Shown here piece after piece: positions 34,595 through 43,469 of a stretch of 64,000 nucleotides of DNA. The stretch's first letter is position 1. The number at the start of each line of letters is the position of its first letter. The DNA lies in the NCBI RefSeq assembly GCF_040372805.1, contig NZ_BAABWJ010000003.1, forward strand, positions 314,132 to 378,131, written 5' to 3'. Source of the stretch: Pseudoteredinibacter isoporae_A (lineage in GTDB: Bacteria; Pseudomonadota; Gammaproteobacteria; Pseudomonadales; Cellvibrionaceae). The translations under genes were made by a program, and so were the position numbers. The notes under the pieces were generated by a model. That model had not been told where the DNA came from. It searched no databases and saw only the letters and a list, made by a program, of their open reading frames with translations.

Positions 34595-35557
34595 CTAGCG
34601 GTACTCGTGGTATTTCACCCCAGGCAGTACACACAGCATTTCATACAAGAGATTGGCGGCCACAACTGAGGTGTTGTGTGTGGTATCAAAAGGCGGTGAC
34701 ACTTCAACCAAATCGCCCCCCACTACATTCAGACCCTTACAGCCGCGTACGATTTCCAATCCCTGATGCACCGTCAGACCACCCACTTCAGCAGTACCGG
34801 TCCCTGGCGCGTAAGCCGGGTCCAGACCATCGATATCAAAGCTGATATACACCGGGCCATCGCCCAGCTGTTCTCTCACCTCAGCCATCAGAGGGTCCAA
34901 GCTCTTATGCCAGCACTCTTCAGCCTGCACTACACGGAATCCCTGATCACGAGACCACTGGTACTCATCCGGGGAATAACCGGTGCCGCGCAAGCCGATT
35001 TGAACCACACGCTCACCGTCCAATAAGCCTTCTTCCATTGCACGGCGGAACGGTGTGCCATGGGCAATACGCTCGCCAAACATATGATCATTAATATCCG
35101 CGTGCGCATCGACGTGCACCAGACCAACCGGACCGTGCTTCTTCTTCAGTGCACGCAGGATAGGCAAGGCAATTGTGTGATCCCCACCCATGGTGAGTGG
35201 CATGATGTTTTTGGCCATCACTTCGTCGTAAAAGCTTTCAATAATGTCGATGCTTTTGAGCAGATTAAAAGTATTAATGGGCACATCGCCGCTGTCTGCA
35301 ATGGTCAGACTGTCGAAAGGCGCCGCACCCGTCGACACATTAAACGGACGCAACATGCGGGATTCATCGCGAATTTCGCGCGGTCCCAGGCGAGCACCCG
35401 GGCGGTTTGAAGTACCAATATCCAAAGGCACCCCTAAAAAAGCCACATCCAGATGCGCATCCAGATCCACGGCCGGCAAACGCATAAATGTAGCCGGACC
35501 ACCAAAGCGCGGCATATCGTTGCCACCCAGTGGCTCATACAAAACCTTATCAGTCAT
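34595..35557 (-). CDS. Ureohydrolase, probable guanidinobutyrase (agmatinase family)
   Basis: 320-residue arginase-fold enzyme. All manganese ligands are present: H127 in GGDHTIA, D150, H152 and D154 in HVDAHADIND, and D241 and D243 in SFDIDGLDPA. Members release urea from guanidino compounds. Length and the substrate-loop region (GTSNRPGARLGPREIR, HGTPFRRA) are closest to the agmatinase/guanidinobutyrase/guanidinopropionase group. In Pseudomonas, gbuA is controlled by a divergent LysR gene, and here a LysR gene is divergent at 188 bp and a succinate-semialdehyde-type dehydrogenase is near. This favours 4-guanidinobutyrate as substrate, giving GABA. Agmatine is the main alternative. Confidence 0.85.
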   Translation of the reverse strand: MTDKVLYEPLGGNDMPRFGGPATFMRLPAVDLDAHLDVAFLGVPLDIGTSNRPGARLGPREIRDESRMLRPFNVSTGAAPFDSLTIADSGDVPINTFNLLKSIDIIESFYDEVMAKNIMPLTMGGDHTIALPILRALKKKHGPVGLVHVDAHADINDHMFGERIAHGTPFRRAMEEGLLDGERVVQIGLRGTGYSPDEYQWSRDQGFRVVQAEECWHKSLDPLMAEVREQLGDGPVYISFDIDGLDPAYAPGTGTAEVGGLTVHQGLEIVRGCKGLNVVGGDLVEVSPPFDTTHNTSVVAANLLYEMLCVLPGVKYHEYR

Positions 35558-35684
35558 ATCTCACCTGTTTGTTATCACTGTCGACCTATCAATGATCGAT
35601 GTTATTTGCCGTCGCGGCAGGCAGCTCAATAAGTGCTGAACACCCCTAGTTTAAACAAGACACCAGTTCGATAAACCCCTACAA

Positions 35685-35702
35685 TTCAACTTATAGGTTG
35701 AA
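35685..35702. promoter_or_regulatory. Candidate LysR-regulator binding site
   Basis: Dyad TTCAAC-6 nt-GTTGAA between the divergent ureohydrolase and LysR genes. It contains the T-N11-A pattern expected of LysR-type regulator boxes, 43 bp before the lysR start and 127 bp from the ureohydrolase start. Confidence 0.55.
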
Positions 35703-35745
35703 ATTACCGAACTATCTATATTTCTAGAATCGACTCAAGGCACCT

Positions 35746-36657
35746 ATGAATGCTGACATCAAACTGCTGAAAATTTTCGTTACCGTAGTGGATAACGGCG
35801 GCTTTTCAGCAGCAGAACGCGAACTGAATCTAGCCCGGTCCACCATCAGCAACCACATGGCTGAGCTGGAGCATCGATTGCAAACGGTCTTATGTCGTCG
35901 GGGACGAGCCGGGTTTTCGCTGACTTCGGCCGGGGAATCCGTTTACCGGGAAGCCTTGAACTTGCTCGCCAGCGCCGAGGCTTTTGACCGGCACATCGAC
36001 AGCCTCAGACACGCAGACATGAGCGGCGAACTGCGACTGGCCGTCACCGACGGCACACTCTACGACGACAATTTGAAGCTCAACCTCAGCCTGGCCCAAT
36101 TTCAGAACAAAGCCAATAATGTTTTCTTGACACTGAGCAGCGCCAGCCAGCCTGATATTGAGCACCAGCTAGCCAAAAAAGAGATCGACCTGGGGATTAT
36201 CGCCCATCATCGCAGCCTGCCGGACTTTCAGTATCATCATCTGTATCAGGAGCAACACTTTCTCTATTGCGCAGAACCTCACCCTTTGTTTGACAAAAGT
36301 GATCGACATATCAGTGAAGAACAGCTGGCCGAACAAGCCTTTGTGCATGCCGGCTACCAGCTTAATTCCGACATTCAAAAGCTGACCCAGAACTTCAACG
36401 GTCGCGCCAGTGCCGGTCATATGGAAGCTCGGGCTCAGCTGATTTTATCCGGGGCTTATATTGCTTTTTTACCCGAACATTTTGCCGCCCCCTTGGTTGC
36501 AACAGGAAAACTTCGTACACTCAAATCCCGCAGCAAATTTTATCGCAGTGATATCAGTGCCGTTCACCGCAAAGACGCTTTAAGTGATCGTTTGCTTGCT
36601 TTGTTTTTGGCCTTATTGAAAGAGCAGTACCATGCCCCTGCAACGAAAAATAAATGA
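35746..36657 (+). CDS. LysR-family transcriptional regulator 1
   Basis: 303 residues. The N-terminal winged helix-turn-helix (KLLKIFVTVVDNGGFSAAER, then RSTISNHMAELEHRLQ) is followed by a periplasmic-binding-protein-like effector domain. It is divergent from the ureohydrolase and next to a second LysR gene, to which it is clearly paralogous (shared NGGFSAAExELNxARSTIS, LCRRGRxGFxLT, and LYQEQ motifs). It probably responds to the guanidino substrate or a product and controls the divergent gene. Its last 26 bp overlap the start of the second regulator, implying co-transcription. Confidence 0.9.
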   Translation: MNADIKLLKIFVTVVDNGGFSAAERELNLARSTISNHMAELEHRLQTVLCRRGRAGFSLTSAGESVYREALNLLASAEAFDRHIDSLRHADMSGELRLAVTDGTLYDDNLKLNLSLAQFQNKANNVFLTLSSASQPDIEHQLAKKEIDLGIIAHHRSLPDFQYHHLYQEQHFLYCAEPHPLFDKSDRHISEEQLAEQAFVHAGYQLNSDIQKLTQNFNGRASAGHMEARAQLILSGAYIAFLPEHFAAPLVATGKLRTLKSRSKFYRSDISAVHRKDALSDRLLALFLALLKEQYHAPATKNK

Positions 36658-37558
36658 TGTCGACGTTCGCTTGTTGCGAATATTCAAGGCCGTCGCTGAA
36701 TGTGGTGGTTTCAGCGCCGCCGAAACCGAGCTGAATATTGCGCGCTCGACCATCAGCACCCATATGGCGGATCTGGAAGCTCGTTTAGGCCTGGTGTTAT
36801 GTCGGCGAGGCCGAAGCGGTTTTGCATTAACAGACGACGGCAAACAGGTGTACCAGGCCTGCTTGCAACTGCTTTCAGCTCTGGAAGGTTTCCGAAGCCA
36901 AATCAGTGCCTTGCACAATCAATTGAGCGGCGAGCTTAAAATTCTCTGCAGTGATGCCATTTTGGGTGACAAAGAAAACTTTCTTCTTACCGAAATTCTT
37001 CGCCGTTTCGCTGAACAAGCACCTGATGTAGAGATTTCGATTGCGACGGAAGTTCTACCGGAAATCGAACGTGCCTTGTTGGCTGGCCGGGCCGACATTG
37101 GTTTTATTCCCTGCCATCGCGAACTGGGGTCAGTAAGCTATTTACCGCTCTATCAAGAACAGTATCAATTGTATTGTGGAAAAAACCATCCGCTGTTTAC
37201 GGAAGCGAATGAGCCTATAAATGACAGCGTCATACAACATCAGCGCTTTGTACACCCGGGCATTCAAACCAATCCTCAAGCGAGCCAAGTCATTAATAAA
37301 CTGCAACGTCGCGCAACGGCTTACCACTATGAGGCGCGCCTGGCGCTCCTGCAAACCGGCCTCTACATCGGTTATTTCCCCGAACATTATGCGAGTGAGC
37401 TCGTGGCACAGGGAGAATTGAAACGCTTGAATGCACCACAGTTTGGCTATCAAGCCAATATCGCCGCCTGCTTCAAACACAACAGCGGCAATAAGGCGCT
37501 CTCGGTGTTCTGCCAGCATTTGCGCGAAGCTTACGCACTGGACACCCTAGATTCATAA
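36632..37558 (+). CDS. LysR-family transcriptional regulator 2
   Basis: 308 residues with the same plan as the gene before it: helix-turn-helix in CGGFSAAETELNIARSTIST and an effector domain with YLPLYQEQYQLYCGKNHPLF and the segment YIGYFPEHYASELV, matching YIAFLPEHFAAPLV in regulator 1. It starts inside the end of regulator 1 with a purine-rich GAAAGAG site. The two look like an old tandem duplication. One may respond to the guanidino compound and the other to a downstream intermediate, or they may form mixed oligomers; that is speculation. A strong terminator follows. Confidence 0.9.
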   Translation: MPLQRKINDVDVRLLRIFKAVAECGGFSAAETELNIARSTISTHMADLEARLGLVLCRRGRSGFALTDDGKQVYQACLQLLSALEGFRSQISALHNQLSGELKILCSDAILGDKENFLLTEILRRFAEQAPDVEISIATEVLPEIERALLAGRADIGFIPCHRELGSVSYLPLYQEQYQLYCGKNHPLFTEANEPINDSVIQHQRFVHPGIQTNPQASQVINKLQRRATAYHYEARLALLQTGLYIGYFPEHYASELVAQGELKRLNAPQFGYQANIAACFKHNSGNKALSVFCQHLREAYALDTLDS

Positions 37559-37587
37559 AACCATCTCGCCTCACAGGGTCGAACGCA

Positions 37588-37620
37588 AAAAAGGCCGAGC
37601 ATAATTATGCTCGGCCTTTT
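37588..37620. terminator. Bidirectional intrinsic terminator
   Basis: Perfect palindrome with stem GGCCGAGCAT / ATGCTCGGCC, AATT centre, flanked by an A-run and a T-run. It serves the LysR pair on the plus strand and the converging dehydrogenase on the minus strand. Confidence 0.92.
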
Positions 37621-37649
37621 CAGTGGTATCTTCTTGTGAGGGGCAAAGC

Positions 37650-39113
37650 TTATTTGTCGATGCCACCCATGCACATGTATTTCAGCTCTAAGTAATCGTC
37701 CATGCCGTACTTGGAACCTTCACGACCAGAACCGGATTCTTTCACACCACCGAACGGCGCCATTTCATTGGAAATAATGCCTTCGTTAATTCCTACGATG
37801 CCATATTCCAAACCCTCACCAACGCGCCACACACGCCCAACATCACGGGTGTAGAAATACGCCGCCAACCCGAACTCGGTATCGTTGGCCATAGCCAGCG
37901 CTTCTTCTTCCGTACTGAACTTGAAGATCGGGGCAACGGGACCAAAGATCTCTTCGCTGAAAACGCGCATACCCTGATTGACCTGAGTCAGGATGGTCGG
38001 CTCATAATAGCACTCACCCAAATCGGAACGCTTGCCGCCCGCGGCCAATGTTGCACCTTTGTCAACAGCATCCTGCACCATGGCATCAACATCATTAACG
38101 GCTTTCGCATTGACCAACGGCCCCATAGTGACGCCATCACCAAAACCATCACCCACATTGAATTCAGCAACTGCGGCAGCCAGTTTTTCAACAAAGGCAT
38201 CATAAACACCTTCTTGCACCAACATGCGGTTTGAACAAACGCAAGTTTGGCCGGCGTTGCGATACTTGGACGCAATCGCACCCGCAACAGCGGCATCAAG
38301 ATCGGCATCATCAAACACAATAAAGGGCGCATTCCCTCCCAACTCCATGGAGGTCTTTTTAACGGTTCCCGCACATTGCTCCATCAGCACCTTACCCACC
38401 GGAGTCGATCCGGTGAAGGTCACTTTTTTCACAATCGGGTTAGAAGTCATCTCACCACCAATTGCGCGAGAACTTGAACCCACCACCATGTTCATGACAC
38501 CTGCTGGGACACCCGCTTCTTCAGCCAGAACACACAAAGCCAGAGCCGACAGTGGCGTTTCCGTCGCTGGCTTACCCACAACCGTACAACCGGCAGCAAT
38601 GGCAGGGGCAACTTTCCGAGTAATCATGGCGTTCGGGAAGTTCCAAGGTGTAATGGATGCCACCACACCGACCGGCTGCTTGATGACCACAATGCGCTTG
38701 TCGTTTGAAGGTGCCGGAATCACATCACCGTCAACGCGCTTAGCTTCTTCAGCAAACCATTCCATATAAGAAGCGCCATAGGCGATTTCGCCCTTGGACT
38801 CCGCCAGTGGTTTGCCTTGCTCGGCGGTTAGAATTTTTGCCAGGTCTTCCTGGTTGGCCATAATCAGGTCATACCAAGTGCGCAGCACCTTGGCTCGTTC
38901 CTTACAGCTGGTCTTCTGCCAAGACTTCATGGCTTCCTCAGCGCACTCGATAGCACGGCGAGTTTCAACCTCACTTAAACTGGCCACAGTGGCAACAACA
39001 TCGCAGGTAGAGGGATTGCGGACTTCAACAGTCGCGCCATTATCGGCATCGACCCACTGACCATTGATATAAGATTGGGTACGCAGTAAATCGGGACGCT
39101 TGAGATCAAGCAT
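37650..39113 (-). CDS. gabD: NAD(P)-dependent succinate-semialdehyde dehydrogenase-like enzyme
   Basis: 487-residue aldehyde dehydrogenase from the ATG at 39113, which has a near-perfect AAGGAG site. The catalytic Glu is in MELGGNAPFIVFDDADLDAA (partly shown) and the catalytic Cys in NAGQTCVCSNRML. The motifs ITPWNFPNAMITRK, FTGSTPVGKVLMEQC and SREGSKYGMDDYLELKY are typical of GabD. It would oxidise succinate semialdehyde, the product of GABA transamination, to succinate. The location beside the guanidinobutyrase-like gene fits a catabolic route; glutarate semialdehyde is an alternative substrate. No gabT is in the window. Confidence 0.85.
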   Translation of the reverse strand: MLDLKRPDLLRTQSYINGQWVDADNGATVEVRNPSTCDVVATVASLSEVETRRAIECAEEAMKSWQKTSCKERAKVLRTWYDLIMANQEDLAKILTAEQGKPLAESKGEIAYGASYMEWFAEEAKRVDGDVIPAPSNDKRIVVIKQPVGVVASITPWNFPNAMITRKVAPAIAAGCTVVGKPATETPLSALALCVLAEEAGVPAGVMNMVVGSSSRAIGGEMTSNPIVKKVTFTGSTPVGKVLMEQCAGTVKKTSMELGGNAPFIVFDDADLDAAVAGAIASKYRNAGQTCVCSNRMLVQEGVYDAFVEKLAAAVAEFNVGDGFGDGVTMGPLVNAKAVNDVDAMVQDAVDKGATLAAGGKRSDLGECYYEPTILTQVNQGMRVFSEEIFGPVAPIFKFSTEEEALAMANDTEFGLAAYFYTRDVGRVWRVGEGLEYGIVGINEGIISNEMAPFGGVKESGSGREGSKYGMDDYLELKYMCMGGIDK

Positions 39114-39467
39114 AGGTGTCTCCTTAAAGTTGCTGAGTGTCGGCAAAGCCGTACTACTATAATAGGCAATTTCAGCATAACGGGAGACTTAAACCGTCAA
39201 TCCCGCAGAGATTTTGCTAAATTGTGAAAATAGGCCTAGTTTGCACCAAAGGCAATGTTCATAAAAGTCTAATTTATTAGACTTAAGGTTAGAAAAACCC
39301 AACCCAATTATTCCGTATCGACTTACTTCAGCACAGCAATACATTGAAACTATCACGCCGATTCATTTAATTAATTTAAACTAAGAGCGAAGGCACGATA
39401 TAGTAAAACCATACTCAATGAGTCAAACACATTGAATAACACAAGCGAACTCGTTAAGGGAAGGATT
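39114..39467. other. 354-bp divergent intergenic region between gabD-like gene and dps
   Basis: No gene is credible here. The region is AT-rich and must hold promoters for both divergent genes. The only clear element is the 20-bp palindrome at 39265-39284. The right end has the AAGGGAAGGATT ribosome-binding site of dps. Confidence 0.5.
39265..39284. promoter_or_regulatory. 20-bp palindrome between gabD-like gene and dps
   Basis: Perfect 9-bp arms AAGTCTAAT / ATTAGACTT around TT. It lies 152 bp upstream of the dehydrogenase and 184 bp upstream of dps. AT-rich symmetric sites of this size are typical for dimeric regulators; the protein is unknown. Confidence 0.45.
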
Positions 39468-39944
39468 ATGAGCCAGAACAGAACCATCAATATCGGTATC
39501 AATGATCAAGATCGTGAATCCATTGCAGAAGGACTCAGTCATTTATTGGCGGATAGCTACACTCTCTATCTGCAAACCCATAACTTTCACTGGAATGTCA
39601 CCGGCCCTCAGTTTCGCGAACTGCACCTGATGTTCGAAGAGCATTACACTGAACTTGCAACGGCAGTTGACGAGATTGCTGAGCGTATTCGCACATTGGG
39701 CTACCCGGCTCCTGGTACATACAAAGCGTTTGCCGAATTGAGCTCAATTAAAGAAGTGGATGGCGTGCCTACACCAACGGAAATGCTCGAACTGTTGACC
39801 GACGCCCATGAGCAAGTTGTGCGAACCTGCCGGGAGGTATTAGGGACAGCACAGGACGCCGACGATGAATCCAGCGCATCTCTGATTTCTGATCGCATGG
39901 TGATTCACGAGAAAACTGCCTGGATGCTGCGAAGCATGTTGTAA
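39468..39944 (+). CDS. Dps-family DNA-binding ferritin-like protein
   Basis: 158-residue protein from the ATG at 39468 with a strong AAGGGAAGG site. The inter-subunit ferroxidase residues are in THNFHWNVTGPQFRELHLMF (partly shown) and EEHYTELATAVDEIAERI. Dps dodecamers store iron, remove hydrogen peroxide and protect DNA in stationary phase. It is a single gene with its own terminator. The N-terminus is short, without a long Lys-rich tail, so direct DNA binding is less certain. Confidence 0.92.
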   Translation: MSQNRTINIGINDQDRESIAEGLSHLLADSYTLYLQTHNFHWNVTGPQFRELHLMFEEHYTELATAVDEIAERIRTLGYPAPGTYKAFAELSSIKEVDGVPTPTEMLELLTDAHEQVVRTCREVLGTAQDADDESSASLISDRMVIHEKTAWMLRSML

Positions 39945-39950
39945 ATCAGA

Positions 39951-39974
39951 AAAGCCTGCCATTCAGCAGGCTTT
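39951..39974 (+). terminator. Intrinsic terminator after dps
   Basis: Stem AAAGCCTGC / GCAGGCTTT with 6-nt loop, then CTATTTT, 6 bp after the dps stop. Confidence 0.8.
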
Positions 39975-40015
39975 CTATTTTCGCTGTGTAAACATACTTG
40001 GGAGGCACACCCAAA

Positions 40016-41206
40016 CTAATTGCTTCCTACAATGCCTTCATCCTGCAAGCGAGTAATATCTTCGGCACTCACCCCCAAGCTTTGCAGCACTTCCTGATTG
40101 TGAGCGCCCAGGGTCGGCCCCGCCCACTCGGTGCGTCCTGGAGTACGCTCCAGTTTTGGCAACATAGCCGGAATATCGAGTGGCTTACCATCTATTTCTA
40201 CCCGCTCAAACATCCCACGCGCCTGATAATGAGGATCTTCTAACATGTCCTCAACATTATAGATCGGGCCCGCTGGCACCCGTTGCTCGGCCATCACGGC
40301 GAGCACATCGGCAATAGGCCTCGCCGAACACCAGCCAGAAAGAATCTGATCAATTTCTTCTTCATGCTCGACTCGCCCGGCATTATTTGCCAGACGCGGA
40401 TCTTCGGCGAGATCGGGGTGTCCTATTCCGCTCATCAGCCGTTTGAAAATTGAATCGCCATTGCCACCAATGACCACAAATTTTCCGTCACCGCAGCGAT
40501 AAGTATTCGTCGGCACAATACCGGTCACCGTTGTCCCAGACGCTTCCCGCACGGCGCCCGCGCCGGAATACTCCGGCACGACCGCTTCCAGTAAATTGAA
40601 CATGGCTTCGTACAGGGCTACGTCGATTGTTTGCCCTTTTCCAGACTGCTGCCGTTCCAAGAGCGCTAAAGCGATTCCTAATGCAGCATGAATGCCCGCA
40701 ATCGTGTCACCAATGCTCAAATTCGGACGTACCGGGGCTTCCCCTGGAAAACCATTTACATGGCGAAAACCAGAATATGCTTCGCACACCGAGGCAAAGC
40801 CGGGTTTATTCGCGTTGGGGCCATCCTGGCCATAGCCGGAAATTCGCGCGTAAACCAAGCCAGGATTGACCGGTTTGATGTCCTCCGGGCCCAGCCCCCA
40901 ATCTTCCATCACACCAGGGCGAAAATTTTCCACCAGGACATCAGCATCGTTTAACAACGCTTTTAAAATCGATCGGCCTTCATTCTGTTTTAAATCGATG
41001 CAGACACTTTTTTTATTGCGCGCCAAGCTATACCACCAGAACGATGTACCGTTATTAAGCTCTCGCCAGCCACGAATGGGGTCACCACCAGGAGGCTCCA
41101 CCTTAATGACTTCTGCTCCGAAGTAAGCCAATAGCGAACCAGCAAACGGGCCAGCCAAGAGTTGGCCCACTTCAATAACGCGCAAACCTGCTAAAGGTTT
41201 TGCCAT
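40016..41206 (-). CDS. CaiB/BaiF-family CoA-transferase
   Basis: 396-residue family III CoA-transferase. The N-terminus has RVIEVGQLLAGPFAGSLLAYFGAEVIKVEPP (partly quoted elsewhere as LLAGPFAG), and the catalytic Asp lies in the segment after SIGDTIAGIHAALGIALALL. Such enzymes move CoA between carboxylic acids (carnitine, formate/oxalate, bile acid, 2-methylacyl groups). The substrate cannot be read, and no dedicated acyl-CoA dehydrogenase is adjacent. First downstream neighbour of a rhomboid gene (18 bp gap), so possibly co-transcribed with the genes at 41225-43320. Confidence 0.88.
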   Translation of the reverse strand: MAKPLAGLRVIEVGQLLAGPFAGSLLAYFGAEVIKVEPPGGDPIRGWRELNNGTSFWWYSLARNKKSVCIDLKQNEGRSILKALLNDADVLVENFRPGVMEDWGLGPEDIKPVNPGLVYARISGYGQDGPNANKPGFASVCEAYSGFRHVNGFPGEAPVRPNLSIGDTIAGIHAALGIALALLERQQSGKGQTIDVALYEAMFNLLEAVVPEYSGAGAVREASGTTVTGIVPTNTYRCGDGKFVVIGGNGDSIFKRLMSGIGHPDLAEDPRLANNAGRVEHEEEIDQILSGWCSARPIADVLAVMAEQRVPAGPIYNVEDMLEDPHYQARGMFERVEIDGKPLDIPAMLPKLERTPGRTEWAGPTLGAHNQEVLQSLGVSAEDITRLQDEGIVGSN

Positions 41207-41224
41207 ATCAAACTCCGTTCAAAA

Positions 41225-42310
41225 CTAACGTTTTAGCCGTACCGACTCGTGCCCCAGCATTGCCAGCATGGGATTTCTCTGGTGCACCCAGTCTTTCAGT
41301 AGCAAGGCAAATACAAGTCCCGCCACAAAACCGGATATGTGCGCGGGATAATCCATACCATCGTCCAAGAAAAATAAACCGAACACATTCAACCCTACCC
41401 ACAAGGCAAAAAACCACATCACGGAAAGCTTTTTCTGATAGAGAATAAACATAAAACTCAAGCTGGCATGACGAAACCAGATCATGTACATGGCAAACAA
41501 GCCGGCAATCGCACCACTGGCACCAATCGATGGAATATCAGATCCGTAGCGCCACAACATCGTCCCTAGCGAGGCAAGGAGGCCACAGGTCAAATAAAGT
41601 AACAGATAAGAAAAGTGCCCAAGGGCGTCTTCAAGGTTGTCGCCGATGATGGCCAGGAAATACATATTGGCACCCAGGTGCCACACGGAACCGTGCAAAA
41701 ACACGCAACTGAGTAATGTCCATACTTGATTCCCGTCAGCCACAATCGTTGGGGTCATCGCAAAATGATTCAACACCCAATTATAACTGGCATCATTAAA
41801 AAAGTAGGCGAGAAAAATTAGTATATTCAAAGCAAGCAAGCTGTAGTTCACCCAGGGAATGCACTTCACTTTAGCATTGAACTCAACGGGCATTTGGAGC
41901 AACAGCTGAAAAAAATAGGTTTTCCAACTCAGACCTTTGTTCAGTTCCTGTAGATGAGAGGCCAGCTCCGGGCTCTTCTCTACTGGGGGCAATTCACCAC
42001 GATCCAGCCAACTGCCTTCGCAATGCACACAGATATCAATTTCCAGATGAAAATGTTCCAGAAGGTGGTGGCGCTGCATATTGAGTTTGCAGCTTGGACA
42101 TTCAATATCGGACTCCCCCAGACTTTGCCCGAAACTTTCTCGAAAACAGCTGAGGTCTACTTCGGGGTTCTTCGCTCGAATGACAGCGTTCACTTCGTCT
42201 TTATCAAACCACAGCCCGCCACAAGCTCGGCACAAATCCAGTTCCTGCCGCTCGTAGCGGTGTTGAATCAAAGCCTCTTCGTCACAACGTGGGCATTGTT
42301 TATCAACCAT
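41225..42310 (-). CDS. Rhomboid intramembrane protease with two N-terminal zinc ribbons
   Basis: 361-residue membrane protein. Residues about 4-44 and 70-110 are two TFIIB-type zinc ribbons (CPRCDEEA with CRACGGLWFD; CPSCKLNM with CVHCEGSWLD). After a linker come six or so transmembrane helices with the rhomboid active site: the Ser in GASGAIAGLF and the His in PAHISGFVAG, with the upstream HLGANMYFL motif. Rhomboids cut transmembrane proteins inside the inner membrane. The zinc module probably faces the cytoplasm and may select substrates or partners. Good AGAGG start signal. Confidence 0.88.
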   Translation of the reverse strand: MVDKQCPRCDEEALIQHRYERQELDLCRACGGLWFDKDEVNAVIRAKNPEVDLSCFRESFGQSLGESDIECPSCKLNMQRHHLLEHFHLEIDICVHCEGSWLDRGELPPVEKSPELASHLQELNKGLSWKTYFFQLLLQMPVEFNAKVKCIPWVNYSLLALNILIFLAYFFNDASYNWVLNHFAMTPTIVADGNQVWTLLSCVFLHGSVWHLGANMYFLAIIGDNLEDALGHFSYLLLYLTCGLLASLGTMLWRYGSDIPSIGASGAIAGLFAMYMIWFRHASLSFMFILYQKKLSVMWFFALWVGLNVFGLFFLDDGMDYPAHISGFVAGLVFALLLKDWVHQRNPMLAMLGHESVRLKR

Positions 42311-42333
42311 GGGGCCTCTCTAAATCAAGGTGG

Positions 42334-43320
42334 CTAGTCCAGAGCCAACACAATTTTTCCGATTAAGTCATGGGATTCCATCAACTTATGGGCCTCAGCC
42401 ACTTCTTGAATGGAAAATTCTGCCGCCATTACCGGCTTGAACTTACCTTCGGCAATCAACGGCCAGATGTGCTTCTGCAAATTTTGTGCAATGGCAGACT
42501 TTTCGATATCGCTTTGCGGCCGGAGTGTAGACCCTGTCAGAGTGAGCCTTTTGATCATGACTGCACGAAAATCCACTTCGGTCTTGGCACCACGTAAAAA
42601 TGCAATGCTCACCAGTCGCCCATCTTTTGCGGCCATGTTGAGGTTTTTCTGAATATAATCGCCACCCACCATATCAAGAATAACATCAACGCCTTGGCCA
42701 CCACTGGCTTCAAAAGAAGCCAATTCAAAATCATCCTCTTGATAATTCCACACTTGATCAGCCCCGAGATCTAAACAGGCCTTCTGTTTCGCTGCGCTGC
42801 CAACGGTCGCATAAACCTCTGCCCCCATGGCTTTGGCCATTTGAATAGCCGTCGTGCCAATACCGCTGGCTCCGCCATGCACCAAAAATGTCTCTCCAGC
42901 CTGCAGGCGACCACGGTCGAACACATTCGTCCAAACAGTAAAACAAGTTTCCGGCAGTGCCGCCGCTTCCGCCATGCTCAAGCCTTCTGGAATCGGGAGG
43001 CATTGTCCCGCTGGCACGGCAACTTGTTGCGCATAGGCGCCGCCATTACACAGGGCACAAACTTTATCGCCTGGCGACCAGGCTTCGACTCCTTCACCTA
43101 GCGCGATAATTTCACCGGACACTTCCAGTCCCATGGTGGGACTGGCACCGGGAGGTGGCGGATATAATCCCATGCGCTGGAAAATATCGGGGCGATTGAC
43201 GCCGGCATAAGCAACTTGAATCAGTACCTCGCCGGGCTTAGGTGACACCTCGCCGACTTCCTGCCAAACCATGTTCTCAGCTGCGCCAGCTTCTGTTAAG
43301 CCGATACCCCATACACTCAT
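42334..43320 (-). CDS. NAD(P)H:quinone oxidoreductase, MDR superfamily (PIG3-like)
   Basis: 328-residue zinc-free medium-chain dehydrogenase/reductase from the ATG at 43320, with GGGAG upstream. The N-terminal GroES-like domain contains VAYAGVNRPDIFQRMGLYPPPPGA (partly quoted), the signature of the PIG3/TP53I3-like quinone oxidoreductases. The Rossmann motif is VHGGASGIGTTAIQMA. It reduces quinones with NADPH and may protect against redox stress. Gap to rhomboid gene is 23 bp; a glutamate-synthase-like gene is divergent. Confidence 0.88.
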   Translation of the reverse strand: MSVWGIGLTEAGAAENMVWQEVGEVSPKPGEVLIQVAYAGVNRPDIFQRMGLYPPPPGASPTMGLEVSGEIIALGEGVEAWSPGDKVCALCNGGAYAQQVAVPAGQCLPIPEGLSMAEAAALPETCFTVWTNVFDRGRLQAGETFLVHGGASGIGTTAIQMAKAMGAEVYATVGSAAKQKACLDLGADQVWNYQEDDFELASFEASGGQGVDVILDMVGGDYIQKNLNMAAKDGRLVSIAFLRGAKTEVDFRAVMIKRLTLTGSTLRPQSDIEKSAIAQNLQKHIWPLIAEGKFKPVMAAEFSIQEVAEAHKLMESHDLIGKIVLALD

Positions 43321-43469
43321 AGTATTGTTCTCCCGAACACGTGTCCCGTCAGGCCGATACAAGCCTCAATTGGCCAAATCGCACCACGCGATTTTAACGG
43401 TGGCCCTGTATAAGACGAGGTTTATAATGAATTGCATCCTAACGTATAACAGCCTGAAGGAAAATCACG

